From Ceratodon purpureus (taxonomy: Eukaryota; Streptophyta; Bryopsida; Pseudoditrichales; Ditrichaceae), in the NCBI GenBank assembly GCA_014871385.1, contig CM026427.1, positions 13,972,430 to 14,036,429 of the forward strand: a stretch of 64,000 bases of DNA. Direction: 5' to 3'. The notes under the pieces are model-generated. The model saw only the letters and a list, made by a program, of their open reading frames with translations. It did not search any database and was not told the origin of the DNA. Made by a program: the position numbers and the translations under genes. This document shows, piece after piece, positions 23,724 through 35,862 of the stretch; the first letter of the stretch is position 1, and each line of letters begins with the position of its first letter.

Positions 23724-25572
23724 CCCCTAAAGGTTCAAGCCGTTTTGGGACCTCCAAAACCAAAAACTATGATTTTTGACAACCTTGTAGAAGTTGGAGT
23801 ATGATTCTTATTTTTTTTACTGTTTTGGTACATCCAACCGTTGGATCTTCAACCTAACTACATGCACTAATACCATGTCAAATTTCAACAGTTGGATTCT
23901 TACCATTTGTGAGATTATAACGTTCAAAGTTTATTGTTTTTTTTTGGGGGGCTTTACGTGAAAGGCATACTCTAAATGGTGCCAAGGGAGACTCGATGAT
24001 TGTTAACCCAAACATTTTGCTCATATTTTTTCCCATGTAGGTAACTAAGTAAGGCATCTCCATGCAAAATTTTAGAGTCTCATTCCGCTTTTATGGCCTT
24101 CATGCAAATTATTTACCAGAAGGAGGTAGAAAAACCATTATATGGTAAAACTTAATTAACATTAGTTTTTTTTTGTTTTTTTTTAAAAAGTGAACGGTTG
24201 GAAGTTACGTTTATAAGTTTTTGAATTATTGGAAAAAAAATTTGAAAATTTTCTAAATCTCAAATTTTGACAAATTTTGAAAGAAAAAATTGCAAAATTA
24301 CCAAAAACTATGAAGGTTGTTTTTGTAATTTTGGAGGCTGCCCTTGTAAAGTTGGTAAACTTTTTGACATAGGCCACTTCGGATTTTGAGTAGTAAATTG
24401 GTTTTGAACACATTTCCAAAAAAAATCTAATTTAACCCCTAAATTTCCTTGTGTTTTTGAGAGCTTGAATCCTCAAAACTGCGATTTTTTACCACTATGC
24501 CCTCCCGAGGATATGAAACAAAATTTTTAACCTTTTTTGGAATTTCAACCGTAAGATTTTGTACCTAACCCTACTTAGAAGAACTGATCCAAATTTCAAC
24601 CGTTGGATGTTTTTCATTAGGGAGATCGTAGTGTTCAAAGTTTCAGCAAATATTTTTTTCGGCCTTGGCCGAGAGGCATAGTGCAAATGGGCCAAAGGGA
24701 GACTTGATGATTATTACTTCAAAAATTTTGGTCACATTTCTTTCTATGTAGCTTACTTAGTTAGGTATGCTCATGCAAAATTTTAGGCCAAAAAAACGCT
24801 TTTTAGACCTTCATAAAAATTATTTTCTACAAGAAGGCATAAAATTGATAAAATAGGAAAACATGCATTACAAAAACAATTTGTGAGCTAAAGAAAAATT
24901 GAACGGTGAGTAGGTACCTTTATAAATTTGTGATTTTTAGGAAAAAATATTTTTAAAAAATTCAGAAATCTCGAATTTTGACAAATTTCTAAAGAAAAAA
25001 TTCAAAAATTACTAAAAACTTTGAAGCTTGTCTTTGTAAGTTTTGGAGGCTGCCCTTGTAAAATTGGTAAACTTTTTGACTTGGATCACTATAGAACTTG
25101 ATTAGTGATTTGGTTATGAAAATATTTCAATTTTTATTTTTTTAAAAAGACCTAATTTTAGACTGCCCGTTTTGGACTTGAAACCTAAAATTTCTAGATG
25201 AAGGTTCTAAAATTGGAATTTGGCTTCAAAATTTTTACTACATAGACCTTACAGTAAAGGGAGATCCGAGTAAAAATCTTGAAAAAAAATATTAATTTTA
25301 ACCTCTCCATCCAGGCTGCCCGAAATAGCCAAAACCCATTTTGGGTTTTAAGGATAGTTAGGGGTTAAAACTGCCCGTTTTGGACCTTAAACCTAAAATT
25401 TCTAGATGAAGGTTCTAAAAGTGAAAGTTGGCTTTGGAAATTTTACTACATACACCTTGCGGTATAGGGAGCATCCAATAAAGTTCTTAGGCAAAAATAA
25501 TACTTTTAACCCCTTCACTTAGGCTGCCCGTAACAGCCGAGAGCTATTTTGGATTTCCAGAACCTTTAGGGG
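23724..25572. mobile_element. TTAA-flanked element with perfect TIRs and internal tandem repeats
   Basis: CCCCTAAAGGTTC at 23724-23736 is exactly inverted as GAACCTTTAGGGG at 25560-25572. Both ends are bordered by TTAA (23720-23723, 25573-25576), within a 19-bp perfect inverted match. The interior is two diverged 712-bp units (starting 23724 and 24436; the second also begins with TTAA-CCCCTAAA) followed by two about 208-bp units (starting near 25163 and 25371, both with CTGCCCGTTTTGGAC). A GGGG-TTAA end also occurs internally at 25361-25368. No coding region is visible. TTAA targets with C-rich ends are the hallmark of piggyBac-type elements, so a non-autonomous relative is possible, but no transposase supports this. 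Confidence 0.6.
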
Positions 25573-25576
25573 TTAA

Positions 25577-28000
25577 GTAAGATACTAATCATATGATTTT
25601 CATTAAAATTGGATTTTAAATATGAAAAAATGGAAGAAATAAAAAAATAAAAACATGCTGAAAAACAATTGTCATGGATGTGGATGCCACAACATTCAAG
25701 GGATTATTCCATGCATGCCACTCTTCTAAATAAGTGATTTTTTATTTTTTATTTCTTTTAAATGGATATTTTCTTCAAGAATTCTCTTGTGAGGGAGGAA
25801 ATGGGAGGCAAATGAAAGAAATTTCACAATAAACAGAGCAGGGCCATGTACGCTGGGCAATCTCTGGAGAAGTTATGTTTCACACTCAGTAGGATCTTAG
25901 GATGACATTATAATTAGTCTCACATTTACTTCAACACTGGCATGTTCTGCTGAGCACTTTCAAAGAATTCAATTCGCTCCATGCACAACATCCATGAGCA
26001 ACAATATTCCCAATTTCCCATGACTACACTCTTCATTCTAATCACAGTGAGCGCCTGAATGTTTTCACAGGAGGCTATGATTTTTTACTGTGAAGGATAA
26101 ATTTACCTCAAGCTAATTCACCTACAGTATTCATGTTGTAGTTGATGATTTTTTTTAAAAAAAAAATCACAGCAAAAATATACAACCACATGTAAAAATA
26201 TTTAGGTGCCCACACCAGGTAGAATTAAGAGTACAGTAGGATACAACACTGAGTGGCAAGATGACATATTCACAAAATAATGCAATCAAAATAATGCAAT
26301 AGAATTGAATAACATTATCATTTTCCCATACTTTTACAGACCATACTTTTGAGCTTGGGCCTAATGAAGTAAATGCCAATGGCTTGCAAAAACTGCTCCA
26401 CATGTACACAACTTGTAGATTTAAGCCAAGAAGATAGAGAACAGCAGGCAAAGTATTAATGAATTTCTTTTGATTGAGCTCAAGTGGCTTTCAAGTGCCA
26501 CTTGCATTATGAACAGATGAAGGAATTCCTCTTGAATGCACAACTAACATTATATTGCATTCTTGAAGAGCAGCAAAAATTGCATGACAGCAGCTCAGAG
26601 CTTTCGGAGTGACACTTCCATTTGGGACTCTGCAAGGATCACAGAAAAAGCCACAACAAGTTCACATCAACACTTTACAATATCATTGTCATCTACAGTA
26701 GATAATTCTAGTCGATGATATTCTGACCTACTTGCAATTGCAGGTTTTGGATCAAATTTCTAGAATGATACATGCTCTTCCAATGTCAGATATTCAACCT
26801 TTTACACATGTAACTTAGCAATGTTGTCTGCATTTTAACACATTCGTTTCCTTCTTGTAAACTTAAACTGAGACAGTTTTATCCAAGAATCTACTTGGTA
26901 CTTTGAGACTAAATTTCAAAGATGGTGTCAATTCTAGACATTTGAGAAACTGAAGATTATAAGCCTTTGAAACGATTTACATGGTTTGTGTACTTCCTTT
27001 TATACTTTTGGATCCGCAGAAATGAGTATTTTAACCCTTCAATTGCAATCCCAACCACTTGGATTGGGTTTTGATCCAAAAAAAAATTCTTTCATTGCGA
27101 GTGTCATTTAGTTGAAGTTAATTGTGATAACTCATCCAGGGCCATGAATGCATCTCAACACAAGTCATCTAATGCACTTCCTTCCAACATCAAATTTTCT
27201 TGTCCTTTATAAAAGTTAAAATGGGGCATTATTTGATTCTTGCCAAAATTTCCAGCTGATTTCCCATGTGCATGTTTCATTATTAAAATTGGTTACATGT
27301 TCTTGCCCAACCTAAATACATAAGCCATATTCTTTCTAAGATGCTTTGGGCCGTTAACCACCAAGGACCTTAAATGTCTTTTTAACCGGGCACTAGTAGA
27401 AATGAGTGTCAACTACATGGGAATCAACACCAAGAACAAGCCTATTATGAGGTTTGAAGAAATGGTGTACATGGAACACTGTTTGGTGTAGTTGGACACT
27501 TGACAGGTCTAATTGAGTCCGAGAGAAAAGTGGACTTGTAATGTGGGCCTTGTTCTACTTTGGAATGCGCAGAATCTACCTCCCCTGATATAAATGTAAG
27601 AATCATGGATGTACACTACAATGGATGAAGGTTTTTTTAATTGCGGTGGATGAAGGGTTTTCCCGAGGTGTGCATTGATGATATTTGCTGCGATACTCGG
27701 GTCCATGTCTGCAAGTTTAGGTTTTGATGTTGGTTGAGCCCCGTGAGGTTCACTCTATGCTGTCAACAGAATGGTTTACTTTGTGTCGAGTATCCAGTCG
27801 CGTGAGATAAGCAAAGTGAGTGCTTGTTTTTATACTCAAGGAGTAACGTTCTCTGTGCAATACTTGTGGGATATGTGCATCACTACAGATAGCCACAACA
27901 TGTCCAATAGCCTTGGCTAGGAACCCACATTCTGCCACCAATTTCTCGACAATGTTCACTTGTTTCCTACAACTTGGTTAGTAATAGGTTGGCCACCTAG
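25577..28000. other. intergenic, no gene seen
   Basis: This AT-rich sequence has scattered short open frames only, and none shows both codon bias and splice sites. No repeat with recognisable ends was found. Confidence 0.4.
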
Positions 28001-28460
28001 ATTCGCTTTTTAAAATTACCTCCAAGTTAAAATGGGTTCATTAAGCGCGAGGACAGAAGGGTTAAAGCCCATGTACCATATATATATTGTCTTCCTATTA
28101 GCTAACCCCGTGGCCAACGACTGTAGGCGCAAAATCCGGGCAAGCTTCACTGCTCGGACCCCACAATTACACCGAAACTGAATCTCGGCCAATCAAGAAA
28201 CAAGGCTAATTCTGAATGAACACCATATACGCTTTCTTGTATAATACTCTGGTGTAGTTAGCAGCTGTTTCCACTAATGGGAATACAAGTATATAAAGCA
28301 GAAATGGGTTGTGTCATTTGTAACCCTAATCCTATGAAGGCTCTCCACCTCTCTCACACCTCTCTTCTGATCACAAGAGTAGTCAAGCTTTTTTTTGACC
28401 TCCACATAGAGTAACCCTTACTAAGGTGAGGTATGCACTATGGACTTCCGCTTCAAGGGT
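28000..28460 (+). repeat. LTR-like dispersed repeat, copy 2
   Basis: This is the least disturbed copy of the family. A GTATATAAAGC box near 28280 is followed by GTAACCCTAATCCTATGA, CTCTCCACCTCTCTCACACC, GATCACAAGAGTAGTCAAGC and AGAGTAACC. It is a fossil, best read as a solo LTR or a TRIM/LARD fragment. No coding region is attached and no flanking duplicate was identified. The left boundary is approximate. Confidence 0.45.
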
Positions 28461-31400
28461 AAGAGGGGATGGAATATAAGAAGATTCTCATACTAGGTGG
28501 CTCTGGCAGCAGTCAGTAACTGGGGTGAAAACTTAGAAGCCTATGACAATTCCAACCTAACAAATTTGAGTACATATGATTTCATCCCACAGAAGATTGT
28601 CCCATCTCAGTGGATTTGTTTGAGCGTCGACTCATTGGAGGTTATTCTCTGTCTGTGGAAAGTTCCCCAATGCAGCAGGCTTTATCCCTGATTTTTTTCA
28701 CCTGTTCCTGTCATCCCTCTTGACTTTTATCACCCTTGTCAGCTGCAGCAAGTGCGTGAAACCAGTTTGCTTGTCACTTATCCTGATTAATTTATGTAAA
28801 ATTGTAAAACAATGTTTGACCTTTAAAGGCCTGCCATTCAAGTCACTTGGAAAAATACTTTTAGCCAAAATATCCTGTAATGCTTGAGATTCTTGAAGTT
28901 AAAGATCAAAGAAAAATAAAAATCAAATTCAAGTTTACAGTAAATTCTTATGAATTTTAACTGTAAAAATGGAAAAAAATGCTCCATAGAGCAAGAAGAC
29001 ATACATTTCGGAAATTGACGTCAAGTCAATTTGTATTTGACTCCTAGTATTTGTTATTGGACCTTTCGATATAATACTTTCAAAAATTCACCAAAAAAAT
29101 CAATATAATTTTCAATTTTTTAAATATATTCATATCTTCTATGATTGTACTACCTTTCTCTATAATTACACTATCTTTCCCTATGATTGTACCACCTTTC
29201 TATATCTTTTTCACACCAATTGTGCCATTTAACCAACAAAACTGCTTAAAAGTGGCTGTTTCCTACCTTCTATTTTGATTTTTGCGGATGTCTCAGTTTT
29301 TTGGTATTTCCACCTTACTTGCCATGACACCAACAAAGTGTAGATTGTGAATCTGGAGCTACTTGGAATCCACCCGTACACCAGGCACCTGACCCAATTA
29401 CCTGACTCCCTGCAAGTCTAAGCTACCAGAACTTTTTCCTGACAGCGCTCAGCTACACCTGATGCCGGTATTGATGAGAGTAGAACACATCGCCTGTGCA
29501 CTCTGCCGCTGGCTGCACAAAACCAATTTGCTACGGGCTAATCAAGAATATTTACAATAAACCATACTCAGATCACAGCCTTAAACTGTATAATACTCCA
29601 ACCATCTCCTCTCCGAAGGTGGAACGTTAACATCAACATTCAATTCGGTTGACAACCAATCTCTGAGGTGTATCAGTTACAGTAACTCAACCCAAGCCAC
29701 AGCAACAACATCTCATTCATTTCACGTAACGCAAAGCATCCTATGATCACTCACGATGAAGCAACGGCTTTGTTTGGGCCTCACCCAACTCATGAGTTTC
29801 CATAAGGTTGATAATTTAGTTTGTACAATGGAACGGACGTCGAAGTAACCAAGTCTGTCAACTGCTGACAAGGCAACCTTATATGGCTAGCTTGCGTGGA
29901 ATTTTAATGTTCCAGTTTCCAATTATTTTCCGGGAAAAATCGAACTTCATTCAATAATGCGAACAGAATGTGAAGGGTGGACTTTCATTGAAATAGAATC
30001 TGTAGACATTCTATTCTCGAAAATTAGTCCTTTCGCTGGACCCTGAAATAGCTGCTTTAACTCTTTACCTTTCAGCTAGAGTGACCCACTTCCATCGTTG
30101 ACATGTGAGCATAGATCAGGAATTATGATTAGTGCCGGCCACTTCTCAAAGTTAGCAAACTGTTTGCCTCATGATTCTCTTCAAAAGTAATTGTAAATGT
30201 GCTTATCCGGAGGTAACCATAGGTTGTAGTCTTTCACCAATAGCTGTAATTTACTGGAGCTCTAGCTTTATGATATTCTTTCATTCTGTTGCATTCCAAC
30301 ATGCATTGTCAACTGGGTAGTTTGGTGCCTCTGGTTTCCTTCCAAGGGCAATGGAATGTTCACATGACTATGATTAGTAACAAGTGGTTTGATATTTCCC
30401 GGATCACACCATATCAGAATCTTCACTATTCTGCTTTTGAATTCATAAGAAAATTAGGAAAGTAACCGGACTGTCGCCGGTATATTTAGCCTCAAATACA
30501 GTCGTGTTTATCTTGGAGATGCTTTAGCTGGCATGACATTCTATAATGCAAGGGCTCTTGCAATGGGCATGGTTTTATTTATAAGGTTTGACATGAGATC
30601 AGGAGCACTGGTAACTTACTGTAAGCACGTCCTAGTACGGGAATTTAGCTTCCTCCACGTGGAATCTGGCGGCAGGGCGCGGCAGTTTGGCAACCGCTCC
30701 AGCTGCTTAGCGTCTTCCCAGAGTGCCGCAGGTTCCCAGTGGTCAACCGATTCATTTCATTTGAAGTGGGCATTTCACACATGACACGAACTCACTGAGG
30801 TTTCCTCAGCTTATTTGCAATTTCATCTGTTTTGCAAGATACCGAACTCCTCGAGTCCAAAGTCCAATATAGCCTGAGTATCACATTAGGTATCATAACA
30901 ATATCACCATAGTATGGACCTCAAATGAAATCAATACGAAATCGGTTGATTCTTGCATTCAGGAGCTTCAACTTCTTCCAAGATGGGCGATTTTCAATGC
31001 ATTGAAATCTCAATATACAATAGTTGAGCAGTTGTAGAAACTGGATTTGGAGAGTTACAAACCTCCAGATTTTGTACGAAGAGTTGAAAAGTGTGAAACG
31101 TTTTGGACTTTTGAAGGTAGTAAGTTAAAAGTGAACGATTTATACTCACCTGGACGCTTTGCATGTGAAGGAAGCCATTTCTACGAGTCACTCACTGGAG
31201 TTGACATGAGCAGTGAGCACTAACCTCTTCAAGCAAGTTAGCTTAAATAAGCTGGTATGAATTACGCTTGCATGTTCAGCTTTGTAGAACATTAAGAGAA
31301 TGCACTCTGCTTTAGTAATGACGGTCGATATATTTTCGGAGGTGTGATGGGCAAGGGGAAGTTTGTGGATGCAACTATGTTTGTGTTTATGGAGAGCTGG

Positions 31401-34400
31401 CTCGGCATGGAGTTTGGTCAACTCATTAGAATTAGTGATGTGATATGAATTACACAATGTGCCCATTGCTCAATGTGGTCCTGCAATCAAATCTCATAAT
31501 CTGGCATGGAGCTTGGTTTTATATGAAAATTTTCTTCCGAGTTCCTTCCGAGCTAGTGCAGACTAGGTGACCCATACCACTTGAGGATACGCGGAATATC
31601 ACACCTACTGGATAAGTATTTTAGTTCTCATTGGCTGAGCAAGGGGCACTCTTAATAACACTCCAGTTGGACTGTTAGGTCACCTGGGTGTGCACCAAGT
31701 CCTTTGTTCGGTGTCTGCATGACGATGCAAGCCACAGTAGTTAACTAGGATAACTGACAACGTCTGGTGTACTAAACATCCGTCCTAGTTCTCATTGGCA
31801 CTCTCAAATGAACCCTCCAGCATTTCATTCCAGTTCCTTCTATGTTTACCTTGTCTCTCAGTTATGTAATCCGATTGCCTGGAGCGTTGGCAATTTGATT
31901 AATTAGTGTTCGATGTGAAATTAGTGTAGAACTCAAATCTTTCCGTAGATCACGGGAGTAAACTCAATTGGAAGATATTCACAAAAGAACATTATCAGTA
32001 ATTGATAAGGACTAACAGTGCAAATTCAGTCAAACTGATTGAGATGCCCGTCGAGAAACTACTGTACAGTTAATGACTAATGCACAAAATATGTGAAAAT
32101 GCTTTTGGACATATGTCCATGAAGGCAGTATGAATGAAGTCGAGAGAAAAGACTCTAGAAAGATACTGTAGTCTGTTAAAGTAATTGTTTCAATCTGTTT
32201 GTCTATGTCTTGGATTATGTTTTGGATATGTTTAGAAACAAGATTCTTTAAAGGCTAGGTAAAGATATCTGGCAAGTTCAGATTATATGGCGTTTCTCCT
32301 CCCACTTCGGAGCATCAACTGCTTTATCTCATCAATGTATGCAAGTACATTTACGGTGATTAGGTGAGAGTCACCTCAATGCCTTCCCAAGTTACATGAC
32401 TCATGAGTTCACATTCATGTCTAGCTAACCTAACGAAAAAGACACTCACGTATAGTGTTCCCTCTCCCTTCCAAGTACATTTATCCGCTGTGGATTCCTC
32501 TAGACTGTCTTGTACTGGAACCAAAGGACACATGAGCATTTGGTATCTGGCTGCTATACGGCGTATATCGGTCACAAGCAGCTTACGTTAAAACGTCAGG
32601 TGAGTATGGTACATGAATGAATTGAATGTGGAAGGACATGAGCTTGTCAAGAGCATCCACAAGGTTCAAAGGTGATTAGCTTGATTCTTTTAACTTTTAA
32701 GCAAAAAGAACTCTCAAAGAATTCTAATCTGGACATGTAATGATACCTGCCAATGATGGATAAAGACTCTAAAGGCAGCAGTTGGGTGCACTTATAAATG
32801 TCCTCAAATTCACAATTTCAACGCTGTCTCATATGTTTACTTCAACTGAAAGCAAATTTTGACATACATAGTGGATACGGACAAAGCAGAAAAGAGGAGA
32901 AGCTTGAAAGGTGCTGTGTGAACCTCTTACTTTGGCTCCGAATCTTCGATAGTACACTAATCACCCAGCGAGACTCTGAGAACCTCAAGTGTTAGCAAGC
33001 TCCCATATTAACAATGCAACAGACAAAACATTAAGGTCCTGTCTCAGTACACACAAATCGGCCAGTGAGCAATGCTGGGCAAAGGTCTATTGTATCAAAG
33101 TCGATATACACCTGAGAGGAACGTGAGACACCGTATCTTACAATCCTGTACAAGTGGAAAATCACTCCACCTCAATGATTTGAATCTTGTGGAAATATTT
33201 GTCAGGAAAACTAGTACATCGAACTTTTCAAATTACGAAATCAGATTTGCAGTTCACATTGTTACAGAGGAAAGTGTACTAGAGAACTGTTCACGTGCAG
33301 GTAAGCCATAGGCATCAGGCGTGGTACGTTCTACCTGGCTCTGTCTGGTGCACAGACAACAGGATTTTCCTTCCAGATGTGTTCCTGAACGGAAAATATC
33401 GGGTCAGTCATCGAACAGTCCGGCTGCAGGGATTCTGCACCGGACCCAAGTATGCCATGACTTTGTACATCTCTGCCTCGATGTTGCCATCGAGAACACA
33501 GACTGAAAATTGTAGGCGGACAAGATTGCCACACTTCGAACAAGTTGCTTCAGGTGTTTGTTAGGAAATGTGTCAAGAATGTAGGATTTGAGTGGACATG
33601 GACACTGGGCTGATGAAGGGTATGAGACCAGTAGTTCTAAGTTTTTAGGAAAATCTGAGATTCAGAAAGTGGTTTAGGATTCAGCCGGAAGTTGGAGAGA
33701 TGGGAGTTTGTATGAGTGCGAGGGATTTGTTTGACAGAATGACCTCCTCCATAGGTCTTGTTGCAAAATGCATGGCTCTGAATTGCAACTGCAACTGGAG
33801 ACATTATCAAATTTTTCAACCCAACTTACCTGCTAATTATTAGTCATAGTTTTATTTATATGTTGCAAGAGTTAGATATGATAAAAAGGTTGTAATAAGT
33901 CATCATATTCAAAATTTATTGTAAACTAAGAGAGCAAACATGATTAATGAACATCTCAAATTCTAGAGTATTGACATAAAAAATATTGAAAGCAATGTCT
34001 TTGTGCTTAGAGGTGATTCCATTGTACAAATTCAATTTTGTAGTCTTTTTGAAAAAAGATTTAAATGTAGTCAAGAAGGTATATTTGAAGAATTTATACA
34101 CTAACCATATATAGATTAAAGTCTGAGAGGAAGAATTGTTTGTATAATGTTCAGCCTATTAAAAAAAAATGACCTCATAGACTAAAGGGTGATGATGATT
34201 TACACTACAATCTAAGAACTTGTACCGAACAACTAGACCATGGGCATGAATTGTTATTTTTAATGTTTTTAAAACTTTGTTTTAACAAGGGGAGCAACGT
34301 TTTAAAAGTGCCATATTTAGGTAATCATTTAAAAATCAACATGCCCCCTTATTAATTCATGGTCATTCTTCATGGTCCAAGTTCAGTTCACACGAAGTGA

Positions 34401-35860
34401 GAGGCCCAGGAGCTTTGAATTTTTTAATTTTTTTCTAAAATGAGACCGTGGAAGTATGACCATCAAGTATAATCATGGAATTAATCCATTTTCCTTGTCA
34501 TGGCTATTGGTCTGTAGTAGTGTAAACCGCCCCTAATACAAAGTTTTGGTAATCAAGTCAAATTGCCATCTTCCTGTGGGTTTTCACAAAGCATGACCTA
34601 CTCCACTTGAGATTACCTTAAATCTTGCGAGAACTTTTGCAGCTCTCACGTGTTTAAAGCCAAAGGTGATGATGAGCTCCAAATCCAGCGCGTCTGCGTT
34701 TTATCTGCTAAAGTAACTCTGACTGCTGTGGATCTCTCTCTGTGCATGTTTTGTCGCTGCGGAGAAGATGCTGTCCACTCCTCCATTTGTTTGGCTCCTG
34801 CAATGGACGCTCGGATCACATCGAAGGTTTCTCTTGAGCAGTAGCGAGATTCGAGCTTCGGAGTAGCTCTGATGTTGGGTCACCAAAAAATTGGATTACT
34901 AGGAAGTTGGGAGATATCGGTAACGTATTTGAGATGCCGGGCCAAGTGTTTTTCACTTCTGAGCGAAAACAGATTGCGTTTATCCTGCTCAAACCATTGA
35001 ACTGTCTTGTTTTGTTTAAGCACTATGAGTACCGTGACCGTGTAAGGATGCCCTTGGTATATTGCCTCTTTAGAAAATCCACAAGTGTCAATATGCATGT
35101 ACAGTTTGAACGTTTAAACGGGGAGAAATCACTTGTTATAATATCTATATCTTGACGACATTATAAATTTTGTTGAGTACTTTTATGAAGTTCTCAGCCC
35201 TAATAGATCCCGCATCACTAATTGCCTGGCTTAGACATGGAGTTCTCTTTTGTTCTTGGTTCCAGTGAGGAAAACAAGTCATTTTGACACTGCCTTGAAG
35301 ACTTGGCTCGGGCAATGAGTTGATGCGAGTAGGATAGCAGTACATGAATAATACTGCACTTGAAACCTTATATTCGCAAGTCAGCAGAACAGTGCACTGG
35401 GACAGTGATTTGATTTTCTGCAAAACCATTTTCCAATGCACCCAGAAAGTATATGGCCGACAAACGATAGAGAGAAGACACACTTGATGGCAAAGCAAGC
35501 AGACTCAGTAAGTAGCAACAAGAGTGAGAAAGTTGGCTTCAAATTGTTCTTAAATTACAATATTGCATCAACAGCATCAGTTACAATTATAATCTCTCTA
35601 AAATACCTTCTGCTTCGTAATGTTACATTTCAGTCATAGTTAATGACATTACCCTGACCTTTATAGCTCTTCCTGACAAGCGATCACACCAAAAAAAACG
35701 CTAATCTGATAGTTTAGTAGATGCTAGAAAAGCACCTCTATCTGCCTTTCGAACTCAGAAATCAGCTCCCTATGAATCGTTGTCAAATATTATACCACTA
35801 ACCTCCCGAAGTCATGTACTGTACAAGTCCCATTGTTATTCTGAACTAGATTACTCCTCG
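28461..35860. other. long intergenic region, no supportable gene
   Basis: Composition is mixed. Short open frames occur (for example near 30.53-30.78, 33.30-33.56 and 34.65-34.86 kb), but none is recognisable or has matching splice sites. The 34.65-34.86 kb stretch also reads on the minus strand as a polar, protein-like sequence (DVIRASIAGAKQMEEW), possibly a scrap of an old coding sequence. No RNA gene was seen. Confidence 0.4.
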
Positions 35861-35862
35861 AG

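Noticed and set aside
25158-25572. Treating the 208-bp repeats as a stand-alone satellite
   Set aside because: Only two units exist and they lie inside the TTAA-flanked inverted ends, so they are part of that element.
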